The notes below the pieces were generated by a model, which worked only from the letters and a program-made list of their open reading frames with translations, made no database searches and had not been told where the DNA came from. From Neelides folsomi (Eukaryota > Arthropoda > Collembola > Neelipleona > Neelidae): DNA of 64,000 bases. The translations under genes and the position numbers were made by a program. Every line of letters begins with the position of its first letter. The stretch's first letter is position 1. The stretch spans positions 372,001-436,000 of the forward strand of contig JAQGBZ010000002.1 of the NCBI GenBank assembly GCA_034687125.1, given 5' to 3'. This document shows positions 36,532 to 49,170 of the stretch, one piece after another.

Positions 36532-39500
36532 TACATCCCTAATCGTTGATTCATAATTTTAGCACAAAAGACTTCCAAGAATTATTAAAATATAATACAA
36601 TCAAATCAAAATATTTTAATATACAGATTGATATATTTAATATATTTCAATATATTTCTTTGCAAATATTCTATTGTAGCCTATTTAGTAAAAAAAGCCC
36701 AAAGGATATTTTTCATGTATTGGACAAAATTTGTTATTTCCCTTGGCCATAGGAAAAAAGAAAAAAGGAAAAAAATATTGTTTTGCATGCTCCCTCGATC
36801 CTCCTTCAACGAATGAATGTTTTCTCTTTAACCCCTTTTGTATCTAATATATAAAGAGAGAGCTTGACTTATGATCTCATTTGGTGTAAATTATTGAACC
36901 GTTTTCTCATCGAGTTACCCTTTAACATTTCACGTTGAAACTCCATGAGAAAAGGGGTGATTTACGATAATGTTCAAATATTACCAATAATAACATCAGT
37001 ATCAAAACTCCCAGATCTTTTTTTAAATTAACTTGAAGAAATTCAATATTCGTTTAATAAAATCTACCCATTTTAACCATTTACTCAATAAATAAATGAA
37101 TAATCAAAATTAAAGATTTCCCCAAATAATATATATAATAAAATAAACCAACATTTAACTCAATTACCTTTTTAGTGCCGATGACGCGTTTATCCAATAA
37201 TCGAGTAATTATGAGTTAATTTATATCATTTTAACCCATTACTCATTTCTCACCATGCACAACAAGTAGTTTAGGGAATGAAGGATTAAAATAATTGTTA
37301 TTTGATATGCAAATACTTACAAATTGTGATAATATCATTAAAGAATGAATTTATATAAATGTTGTCAAATTCCAAAATGAACACAAGTTGGGAATTTCTT
37401 TGTAAATTCTAATCTTCGATGATTTATTCACATTAGTATTTTACGATGTAATTTTCCATTTAGCTATTTTAAAGCTTCTTGGATGTCGCAAATATAGGGT
37501 TATAAATTAATGGATTAAATGTCATTTAAAACTATTGGATTACAATTTGGAGAGGAAAAGGAAAGTGATTCGCATTTCCTCGTTGTACTTCAAAGAACCA
37601 TGGAATGTTTATTTCACTATCACCGGTGGCCACAGGTTCGGTCACACTTTGGCAACCTTCACTTCTTAACATTTACGATCCCCCACCTAAAGGGAATGGG
37701 AATTTAAGAAGGAAAATTATGATAATGGAAGATAAGAATGATCAGACAATAAAAATCCAATCCATTCATCTTTAAAGATCCTCTAAATTATCTCTAAATG
37801 CCTTTCCAACCATCATAGATTTCCTGATTGGGCCAACGGACCAGTGTTGTTCAAAATTGGATTCAAAGTGAGATTTAAAATGTATTAAAGCTTATTAGGA
37901 AGAGAGTAATTCCCATTTGTCACATTGAGTGACGGAGCTCTTCCTTTCCTAATGAGACTCTCTAAACATTTCCCAAGAAGTCAATTAATATTGTTGAAGG
38001 CTCAACGCGGATTGCACCGAGGTCGCACTTAAACCAAAAAGACTAAATTCCCTCTTTAGTCAACGTAAATGAATGGAGCATGGGAAGAATTAACATTCCG
38101 ACCAACTTTGATTCGCGTCTCTTCAATTACTCGAGAATGGAAACATGAAACCATCAGGGTGGTTAGGATTAGTTAAAAAAGTGATCATCATTATCCTCTT
38201 TTATATTACTATCATTTTATATACACATGTTAAAGTCATTACATATGTAGATTATATAGGAATATAAAAGAATGTTATCTCAGATGTGATTTTATTTGCA
38301 CACCTACATTACACATGTACCTATAGTATATGTAAGTACTACATATGTATCTATAGGTATATGGTCCAATATGTCGGTTTGGTTCCATTACGCTCAAGTT
38401 ATCTTTTGCCGCCTTCATACCGAGACTGAAGAAGATCTCGGGGAGAATTTGGCCAAGATCCACACTCAAGAGGAAACATCTGAAGAGTTCTTGGTATTGG
38501 CTATGTATATTGATTGAACCAATATCCCGAGTTTGTATTTAGATCCTTCTCGGTGTTGAGAGTTTTAATTCCAAGTGTTGGAGTGGAGCAGTAGGTGGAT
38601 TCCCAGTTTGATCACTTTTCTACCACACGCTTGGCTATATCGGGATTCCCATGAAGGGTTTAGCTTTCTCGGATTTCTCCACAGATCCATTGGATTAGAA
38701 ATTAGAAGGGGGAGAAGTCAGAGGAGGATTATACACACAACATCTGATCTCATTAAGTGGGAGAAACCATCTAACGACCAAACTTCCATATATCCAACCT
38801 TATGGACCCATATCAATATCCCATATGGAAAATTCATGAAATTGGGATATCTTATAATATGTATTTTATGATATATATATATATTCATGAAATGTATCTT
38901 ATTACCTTGTGATATGTTCCATGTAACTATTTTTATTAGTAGATGAGCCGTGGAACGTTTGCTAAGCCAACTGATTTATAATACGAATATAATTTTCTGC
39001 TTCAGATCATCTTTGTCAATACTGAAGGCATCATTTTTACTTGATGGTTACAACAACATATTTATATGTTTTGTGTTTATAAATCCTCCTTACTTGATAG
39101 CAATTTTGTTTTTTAATTAATCATACGCACCAATTTGACTGTTTTGAAAGTTAAACTGGAAAGTTTAAAAATGAGGGGAAATTCATTTTGATTATTAAAG
39201 TAGGAATTAAAATGAAATTAACCCTTTTGATCTCTATGGGTGTTGAATGGGTTTTGTTGAGGGGACATATGGGAAGTCGTGAAAAATAAAGGAGCAATCA
39301 TTGGAATTCTTTTAAGTGAGCCAAAGAGTGACGAGCGACGTTGAAATGAAGAGGGAGGAAATGGAGCAAATGAAATCCTTCACTTTTGGCTCTTCTTCCA
39401 TCCAGATGAGAAACAACCAGGGGATGAAACCAGCTTTTGTTTTCGCCTTTTTTCTAAAATTTCCAAGTGTGGGAATGAGCAAGTTGAGGATTTTGAAATT

Positions 39501-42500
39501 CCCTCCCTCATAATGAAAGTGGGAATTGAGTAAGAAATCGATGGTAATCTCTATGTTCAACTTCTCTCTCTCCAAACCCATAATCTCCGCTTGTTCCGAC
39601 CCATTCCGGAAAAGTGCCAACCAAACCCTTCAACTTCTCAATGAGACCCAAAATTGAACTTCAATTAACTCTGACTCTAAAAATATACCAAAGTGTTTTC
39701 AATGAGAATTAAATGTCTCATTCGCACAAACACAACGAGCTTTTCCATGTTTCACACCTGTTAAGTGTTGAAATTTTCTTTTTTATAAATATTTCTTCCC
39801 ATTTGATTTTTTTATTCCATGAATTTAAAATTGTATTTTAAAATTGTAATTTATCATAATTGTTATTTAAATTGCCTAAATTGACTTCTCAGACTTTTCT
39901 CCTTATTTCATATTTATTCCCAAGTAAAATTTAAAATGAAGAGGAAAGTTTTAGCGGATGAGTTTGAGAGGTTTTTGTTTAACTTTGAAGACAATGAGTT
40001 TTGTAATGATGGTTTATTAAATTAGACCTCGGGAGCTGGAATAGGGAACTTTCTCTTTTAAGTCTTCTTATTTATGACGCTCAACAGATGCCTAATAAAG
40101 TATGGAGCATATGAGGTCTTTAAGTTCTGGATAAGTGGTGAAATGCGACGAACTGAGCATTTTAAAACCAGGAGCTCTCGAGGTCTTTTAAATTTTAAAC
40201 GAGATCTCATCTTTATTTCTCCATATACATAAAAGATCCATGTGTGCATATTACGAGGATTTTAAATTTTTTGCAATAACCATAAAGATTTGAGCAAGTT
40301 TATATTTTTGTAAATTCTCCCCGTGTCCTCACGCACACTGGGAATACTTTTCACATTGCGTCTGTGTCTAATCGGGGAAAGGAATAATTTATTTTATGAA
40401 AGTCACGGCTCATATCCGAAGCCGCCTTATTGGCAGCCACAACCATTTTCCAATTCACGGCATTATTAAATAGTTGTATTTTAAGACTTGTCTTCCTTCC
40501 TGGTCCAATCATCATTTTATAAAGAGGAAATTCCAAATGTTTTGTCAATTCCCCCATGGTCGAAATAAGGTCTAATAGACGGAATGACCATTCATATTTG
40601 GTTGACCTCGAAAATTGGAAACTATTGAGAAAGTTTTGGTTGGTTCGGCATACCTTTCACCGTTTGTTCAATTTTGTCAATACCTTCACATTTTTATATT
40701 TGGGATTCCCTCTTTGTTGAGGGAATAATAGGATGGAATAAAGGTTTAAAATTGACAGCCTGGAGACTATGGGACTTTTCACTTTCGAGTCGATGGATGT
40801 TAAAAACAAAAGTGAGTCGTTTTATATTCCACCAGGGATTTCATTTGAATTTAATAAGCCGTCTTTGAAATCTACAACAACCCGAGTGATGTGACAAGAG
40901 ATCGATGGGAATGCGAAACCACAAGCACTTCTCTTTGGCACTCCTCCATTTCCTGCATTGAACATTTCCTCTTATTACCTTCATATTTATTCTACTATTA
41001 TATTGGCCCATTATAAATATATCGAGAAATATATTTATTTTCATTATTACTCATTTCAACTCCCACTACATTTATGCAAATTACTCCCTTGAGCACCAAA
41101 TTGTTAGTTATAAATTCATAAATTAATACTTGTAATATCATCTGTATAATACATAATTATATACAGAATATAAATATATTATATGTATTTGTATGAATCA
41201 GTACAATATTAGTAAGTATAAGAAAAAGGTTGAGGCAAAATGAAATATATGGGAAAGTTATTTATTGAAAAAAACTCTACGAGTTGACAAATTATAGCTG
41301 AGCTGTATACAAAGTAATGTAAAGTATAAGTTAAATAAATATATTATAATTAAGGATTAAAAGTTTGAGGTTGTAGCAGGATTTGATTAATGATGAATAA
41401 TTACACTGTGTGTGCACGTAGAGTGAATTTGTTGTAAATTGGCTAGGTTTGTATGCTACGCATAAAACATATTCGGCTGATTTGATAAAAATTGTTATAT
41501 TTGTATTAAATAAGGATTTCTTAACGGCCGTTCTTTCACCTCTCACTTTTCTTCCAAACACGTGAAAGTTTTGAAAATGGATGTTTCCTTTCCCGGTTGA
41601 AATAAGGTCATTATAATACAAATATATACATATGAGATATTAATTACTAAAAAAGATCAAATGCCGTGTTTGAAAGGCATTAAACTTTTATGAATCAGGT
41701 GGGACATGGGATATATTATATGTAGTAGAAATGTGGAGCATTCTTTCCATGCCTTCAAAGTGTTTCCAGGTGGAGCAATGCCATAATTTATGCATTTTTT
41801 TAAATTTCTCAAATAACTTACCTCAACTTCTTTTCCCTCAATTTAACATTACTTAACAAAAAAAAGTTGTATGCTATTGCCCATCCTCACATTACTATTT
41901 ATGTGGAGGGGTAAGATGTATATTTTATTTTCTGACAAGATGCTTTCACCTTTTTTTTCATTTTTATTATCTTTGATATTTTATTCCCTTTTTTCCTCCC
42001 GCTCTGACATACATACAATTTTTCCTTCAACAGTTGGGCCAAACCTGCATAAACTTCCTTTTAACTTCCTTCCAAGACGCGAGATTTTGTTTAATTGGCT
42101 CAGATTGGCTCAGGCAATTAGTTCTGTCTTTATCCTCCTTTTATGATAGTTAAAAAAGGGGATGTTGAAGGGAGCGGAAACAACTGCAGTGCAGCCAGAT
42201 GCAGATGCCCTCTCAATCTCATTCATGGTCCCTCATCAAATTAATCGACTCATGAGAAATAGACCGATCCCAAATACCCATCAAACAAGGAGCCCATTAT
42301 TCAGAGAACATTAAAGAAATGATGGAAATGGGAGGAGACTTTCAATCTCTGACCCATCTTCCCCCATCCGCCCCAAGGGACCACACAAAAATCATCCCAA
42401 GGAGCCCAACAAACCAATTTACTCACAACACGCATACAATCAAATGCATTTTCCATGTAATACAAAAAGACTTATTCAAATCTATTGCATTTCAATCTTG

Positions 42501-45500
42501 TTCTTATTTATTGTCTACGTAGATATTCATTTATAACTGTCCAATAGAAAGAAGAATTGAAGGAATTTAGGAAATTTGAATTACCAATATAGTGGTATTT
42601 GTTATGGGTTAAATGTCGATTTCTTTTTTTCCATGTCGAGTCAAAAATGATTCTGGGTCAATCTTTTTGTTCGCATATCATTTACAAGTTCAATTTTTAT
42701 ACGAGTAAAATTGAGATTCCACAGGGGAGGCCAATATGTAAGAATACATGTTTTGTATATTGTATGGAAAGAGATTGGAATTTGGATGGATTGTGAATAA
42801 GAAGATTGGGAAATTGAAATTTCTCCTCTCAATCTTCCTTCCGCTCATGGGAATTTTACAAGGGGTTACAATGATCTGTCAAATGTCTCATGTACCTTGG
42901 TTGTTATATTATACTTGTATGTATTTATTTTTATATATTGAATATGTGTCCGAGTATAAGACAGAACAGATGGAACTGTTTTGTATATGAAAATCTTCTT
43001 TGGCTTCTTTTTCCATCAATCAAGTTAAATGTTGAGTGAAAGCCATCTGGTCCATTGTGCGTAATCTGGGTCCCATTGTCCCAACGCAAGGAATCAATCA
43101 CTTTGGGATTTCCTTCATCATCTCCTTCCCGCTTTTACATTTTATTGGATGGGATGGAGAGAAACACGACGGTCTTCATAAAACTCGGATTTGTTTACTC
43201 TCCGCCAACTTTCTTTTCCTCATGTAATATTCTTTTAAACTCAGAGGACTCCAAACTCAGAAGACCTTATTGCTTATTCAAAAATCTCCTCCCTCCACAG
43301 ATGAACACATAATACTTACATATTTTACATATATGTGGAAAATCTTGTATATTTATATGTATTTTTATGGTCCCATCTTCATAGTCTCTCTTTTCAGTTT
43401 TGACCAGAAGACTTCAAAAATCGATCCGCATTTTACTTCTGGTTTTTTATCTCAATTCTTGTTTTATTTTTCTAAAATCAAGTGCGTTTTAGATTAAAGG
43501 CGTTTAATATTAAGTATTTTTAATCTTCGTATATTTAACATTAATTATTCAGATTACCAATATAAAGGAAGAATTTTATTGATGTAATAGAATATTTAAT
43601 ATTATTTATTTATTGGTCAATAATGGTCTAAAATTGAACTTTAATTATAAATTTGTACTTAAAATATAATATTGTTATAATTATTAGTGTTTTCACGTGG
43701 TTCGTTGGTTCGTTGACAGATACTGTAAATGTATGTTGAGTAGGAATAGGGAAAAGGGTGTTAAAGAATTAGCATTAGAGATCCCATCTTTTGAGCCTCG
43801 TGTCAAGAACCATAAGTTGAGAACAGTTTGAGTTTCTTCAAAGTTCTACCCCCATCGACTCGATGTCGGGAGTTGTTCAGTCTTGAAGCCGAAACCCGGG
43901 GTTTCCCATTCCGGTACCGCAGGAAAATCGATGAATTCTCAGCACTTGCGGCATTCATAATACAAATCCACTCATTCTTGTTCTTTTGTTCTCTCCACTT
44001 GACTTCAACAATGGGAATTTGAGATAAAAACTCCATCACTTTCATGAATATTATTCATTGGCTATAATTTATTCATTCTAAAATTCCAATATTTGGAAAG
44101 GACAAAAAGAACTTTTTTTACTGCACGGGGAAGATGTTAAAGGCCTTGATGTTAAAGGACTCCTCACCTCCCACCGCAATGAGTGTATGATTTAGTCGCG
44201 AATAATTTGTAGATGTCTTTTATTAAATTGCCAATTGTGAGTTGGGGAGTTAGATGTTTTACTCCGAAAGGTCTTTTCCAACTGGAGCTCTTCCTCGCTC
44301 TTGAATACTTTTATTACTTAATTTGTGAGTCATCGGGATGGATTGTCGTTGAGATCAACTCGCATGAGGTCGTGGAAATGGAACGATTAATGTTTCTCAC
44401 GTTATTGATATTTGCTGACGGGCGATCTCAGGGTCCGTTACATTACACAATCGACCTTTTATATTTCTTTTTTCATATTTAATTCCCGAGTTTAAAAAAT
44501 TAATTTGAACATTTAATTTTAATGAGTTTCAACATTAGTAGAATATATTTAATTTGAGAAATTAATTAAAATTAAATTGGTATTAAAGTATAAATATTAT
44601 TGCAAAACCACTTTAAATTATTGCAATTTAATATTAAGCCGTATATAAATTTCATGCCAATCTGTCCTTTGAACCTTAAAATTAAAGATGAATGTTTTGG
44701 ATTATAATCCTGACATGTTTTTCTATTTCCCTTTTCTTTATTTTCCACCATGGCTGACGTCTTTCCGCGTTTCCCTCACTTTTGCGAGTTTTGTGAGTCA
44801 GTTTGGAAATTGGTGAGCCGGTGAATGTTGAAATCCAAACACATAGTGGAGACAACTTGGAGCCAAAGAGGATGTAAATTCCCTCAAAATAAAATAATTT
44901 GAACTTGGGCTTATTGGAAGAATAGCTCCACGACCAACATGTCATGCTTTCTATTTATTTATATGAAATTCCCTATGTTTGTATATCTCTCTCCCTCTAA
45001 CAATTTCCTTGGTTCAATTCAACTCGCAATATGTTTCATGCAATTTTCTCAACCATCAATTTCATTTCTCCCTTTTTTTATGTTATTAAAGAATTTAATG
45101 TTAGATCTTATCTGTCTACATTTTTTCAGTCTCAGTATTATATTTAAAATATTGCAAATATTGTTAAATTAAATTAAATTAAAAAATTATGCTGCTTGGT
45201 ATGTGAAGGAACGTGTGATGAGAAATCTTTATTAATTGAATATCCGAAATTGTTCCTTTAGATAGTTTTGATTTTCCTCGTTTTTCCTATTTGTTTTATG
45301 AGGTCATTAGTTGGGGGAAGAAATTTCTGTGCACCAATTTGTCTCTGACATCAAAAGATCTTTGATAAGATCTCGCATAGGGTTTATATAAAAGTATGAG
45401 AAAATGGAAAAAAGATCCGACAATAAAGTGAAGACATGCAACATGTGTCATCTGATCCTCTTTTCTCAACCTAAGAGCTTAATAGTGAAATAAGTACACG

Positions 45501-48500
45501 TATTTTGTTTTTAACTCCCTTCACTGTAGCTCATGAGTGCGCTGTAATTTAACACGTATATAAACCATGCCGAAAGTTAATTTTCTCCTTTGGAAATTTC
45601 CTCAAGACTGACAACATCTTTTGGTACATTCAATTACACATTGAGAAGGGAGTGAGGAAATTTCCATTCTTTTCTCTACTTCTTGTCGGATCTTGATGCC
45701 AAGTAAAATTCGAGTTTTTTTTTATTAAGACAGACAATATGGGAAAGAATGATCTGGATAAAGTTACAAATACAAAGATTCGTCTTTGACTCTCCACTTT
45801 TATTTTTAACTTTCAATTCCCTCTAATAATAAGACTCCACTTTTAAGTTATTTACTACATTTATTTTTAAGCATGAGACGGTCCATTACCAACCATTCCG
45901 ATTCTACTTATACAAATTATATAAATATGGTTCATATGCCTAGGTAACTATAGTATTTCTTGAATCAATATGATAATATCATAACATTGTGGGTTTTTTA
46001 ATATCATTTGTGTCACAGTAAATTAAGGATCCAATTGATTAATTAATCTAGGTAAATATCCAATGAAATGACATTTATGTAAATGAAATTTAATTAGTGA
46101 TGTTTGAAAATTAGAAGAAATGTTTTTCTCCTCATTAAATTGGTCTGGTGAATGTCTTTTGTTTCCTGACAACCAGAATGTTTTAAATCTTCCAACAACA
46201 GTTTAATTAAATCCCGACAAAGAAAGGAATCATTCTCACACTTGTTAATCTTTGTCTACCAGAAGTAGTCGGAATTTGGCTGATTGACTTCCTTTCTCAC
46301 CTTTCTTTTTGTATAGTTCCGAGATGATGTTGATCATTTTGGATATTTATTTATTTTCCACCATGGGGGCAGATAGGTCTATTTTGGAATTGAGTCGTTA
46401 AGGGAAGGATTGCCATTCTGGTGATGAGATCTTTGTAGGCGGAGAAGTTTAAGAATAGCCCACCCCAGGAGACATTATGAATATATTCAAAAGTTTGAAC
46501 TGGCGAGTGACAGAGGATTGTCAGACTTCTGTTTAGCAAACGAGGGATGAATGGGCCGACAGAAAACCCCACTCAATACAATCACACACCGCCCATAACT
46601 CAATTGCCCATTAACTCTCCTTTTTATTATTAGCCTCATTTAACTTAACTACTAAATACATTGGTTGGATGAGAATTATAATAGCTTTATTAAGTAGTAT
46701 ATAAATGTAGCAGTTTACATATACAGTTCACATACAAACTAATACATACCTATAATATATGTAGGTATGTTACATAGAGTATGTATGAATCTCATTGTGT
46801 GGTTTCCATATCCCACACGAGACATTGTTTTTTCTCACTTTGCCTCTTGCCTCTTGTCAGTGTTGGGAAGGTGGAGGGAAGGGAAGGACGGTAATCCGCC
46901 AACTCCATTCATGAATAGTTTCTCAGTCTGCAAATCCTCATTAATTCACTCTTCTTCTTTAACGAGGTGAGTGAGGAACTCGGACTTTCCCGCCCAATCC
47001 CTCAAGTTGAGAGACAAAAAGTTGGGAAATTGTTTCCCAATGGTACACGCCCGATTTTCAAAGAGGACTTTACTTCTTAATGGCCACTTTCAACTTTTGG
47101 TCCAACTCTCTCCCACGTCTTTGACTTGTCTCTCCATGATGGGTGATATTATACACATTAGGTGGTAGACGTCACTCAATCAGTTTCGTGTATTCCTCAG
47201 TGCAGAAACGGTTTTTTGGGGGAGATGAAGTTTGTGTTGATATAAAAAATGAAATTTAATTCCGTTGAATTTGAATCAACTTCAAATGTTTTTTCCTCTT
47301 CCTTTTGGAGTGCGTCGTAGGGGCTTTTAAAACCCCCATTTAGAGAAAGTTCATTAAGTGGGGAAAGGAGGAACAGGGAGATTCATATTTCCTCATTAGT
47401 GGAAATAAGTGGGTTTCCTTGTTGGGAGAAATGGAAGTTTGAGAATATTATAAAGTGGAGGAAAATTGGCTCTTTGCATCTCCAACCCCACCGTTTTGGC
47501 CTCTACATTTAAATGGTTAAATTGGCCAATTACGGAAAGTATCTCAGAGTTACCTTCGTAAGGAGACATTATTATCATTTAAGGCCAATTTAACCTTTCT
47601 TTTAATCCTACTTATGAGTGAATTGTGTCTCAATTAACGCTTTGCTAATACAACTACTTTTTATTTAACATTTGTGAATCTGTGAAAAGAATTGATAATC
47701 CATTTTCTCGTGTTGTTAACAATCTGGTTGAAACTTTTCCTTCCATGTTCGATGCAGAGAATTATAATTTCCAAATGAGGTTTCTTAATGATATTTTGAG
47801 GATGCGCGACGGGTGGGTCAAAGGTTCTTTTTGCCAATTCAACCCCTCGGCTGAAGTCTAATTTTGGAGAGAAAGAGAAAGGAAAAAAAATGAAAATCCA
47901 CGTCCCATGAAAATAGATTGAATGAGAGCAGATGTTCTCCCAGGGTTCTTAAGACACGTTTTTCTTCCCGACCATTGGGGAAATTGTGAAAGAAGATGTT
48001 GAATTTTCCGACGTTGACGCGACAGCTCAAAAAATCCCTCGATGTTCACTAATTACCATTTTGGGCTTCTCCGGTCTTCCATCCCTGCCATTGGAGTTGC
48101 CGGTGCAGGTGGGAAGAAACTGATTAAGCAAATCAATCTCCAAGATCCCTCTCAACACCAACAAAATAGGTATTTCAATTCTGAGCAAAATTCTCGGAAG
48201 ATCAAAGCAACGCAATTGTTGCAAATACCTGCGATCTCCGCCGTCGTCCAACCGTGTTCCATTTAAAAATAAAACGACTATTTTGAGAACCACACATTTA
48301 ATTTATGGATATTTAGGGTTGAAAAGAAACAAAAACAATTTTGGATTTTAAAGGTTTCTATTCATAGGTATCCGCATTTGCTCGTTCAACATTTTGCCAA
48401 ATGAATTTCATTTTTGATGAGGAAATTGAAGAATCGGCAAAGTTGAAATAAAATGCTTTCACTTGTTTCTTTGTTTATTTTCTATGTTGTTTATTTTAAC

Positions 48501-49067
48501 TATATTAACAATAACAAACTTGATCCAATGTAATATTTATGTATTATTCAATTAGAATAGTTTTATATGAAATAATTAGAATTGAAAAAGATAGTTATAG
48601 TTTGATCATCAATTTTCTTATGGGTTGGCGTGTTTTAGCTCAATTCCAATGGATATCGTGTGGAAAATAATACTTGGAAAAGCCTCATGAATATAATTCT
48701 AAAATTAATTTTTCAAAGAGGCTTGAGAATATTTAATGACCTATTAATTTTTTTTAGTTATAGCTTGACAAGAGTTTAATTAGGATTTACTAATGCAGTA
48801 ATGCATTACGTCCTGTTATTATCTTCCTTTACTAAATGAGCTATCCATATTAAGGTTTGATATCAAAAGAACAAATACATAGACACGCATACCTTAAACA
48901 CCAATATAATTGTTATTATATACAGAGGTTGTAGCATTTATAGGTACGGCATATGAAAAATACATTAAAAATATGTACTTCTTATATATAATGTATATAT
49001 AAATAATATATATGATATTTTATTAAAATAATTTTTAATAATTAATAATTCTTAATGAGATGACTAA

Positions 49068-49093
49068 AATTGTTGTTTTGTTTTCAGGTAAGT
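49068..49093 (+). promoter_or_regulatory. Candidate recursive splice (ratchet) site
   Basis: A T-rich tract (TTGTTGTTTTGTTTTCAG) ends at 49087 and is joined directly to GTAAGTAT. This is the juxtaposed 3'/5' splice-site consensus known for stepwise removal of long introns in flies and vertebrates. It lies about 15.7 kb downstream of the last identified donor of the gene that starts at 33132. A zero-length exon here would regenerate the donor GACTT|GTAAGT. Confidence 0.6.
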
Positions 49094-49170
49094 ATGCAGA
49101 ATTTAATCCAAAGTAGTTGGGCTACATCTTTGGGTTTTGTAGCCCCTTATGATCGTGTAGTCAAGCATTG
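49088..49170 (+). other. Candidate exon (83 nt) downstream of the recursive splice site
   Basis: It is bounded by the CAG acceptor at 49087 and a donor CATTG|GTGAGT at 49170/49171. One frame is open throughout (VSMQNLIQSSWATSLGF.. to ..VVKHW). Joined to the exon ending at 33421, the first base would complete a codon followed immediately by TAA. If the second AG, at 49092, is used instead, the frame stays open (..KDFMQNL..). It may therefore be a poison or RS-exon, an in-frame 78-nt exon, or both. Confidence 0.4.

Larger units (their letters stand above)
33422..49087 (+). other. Presumed very long first intron of the 33132 gene
   Basis: No conserved coding exon was found over 15.7 kb apart from the mariner remnant at 35635-36531. 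Open frames are short, overlap on both strands and lack family motifs. A (TA)n run lies at about 34838-34866. Treating the whole stretch as one intron is inference from the donor at 33422 and the acceptor-donor pair at 49087/49088. Confidence 0.4.

Noticed and set aside
48042-48266. 74-codon plus-strand frame (GVAGAGGKKLIKQINLQ) as an exon
   Set aside because: AG and GT dinucleotides are present, but no pair gives a consensus exon, and no family is recognised.
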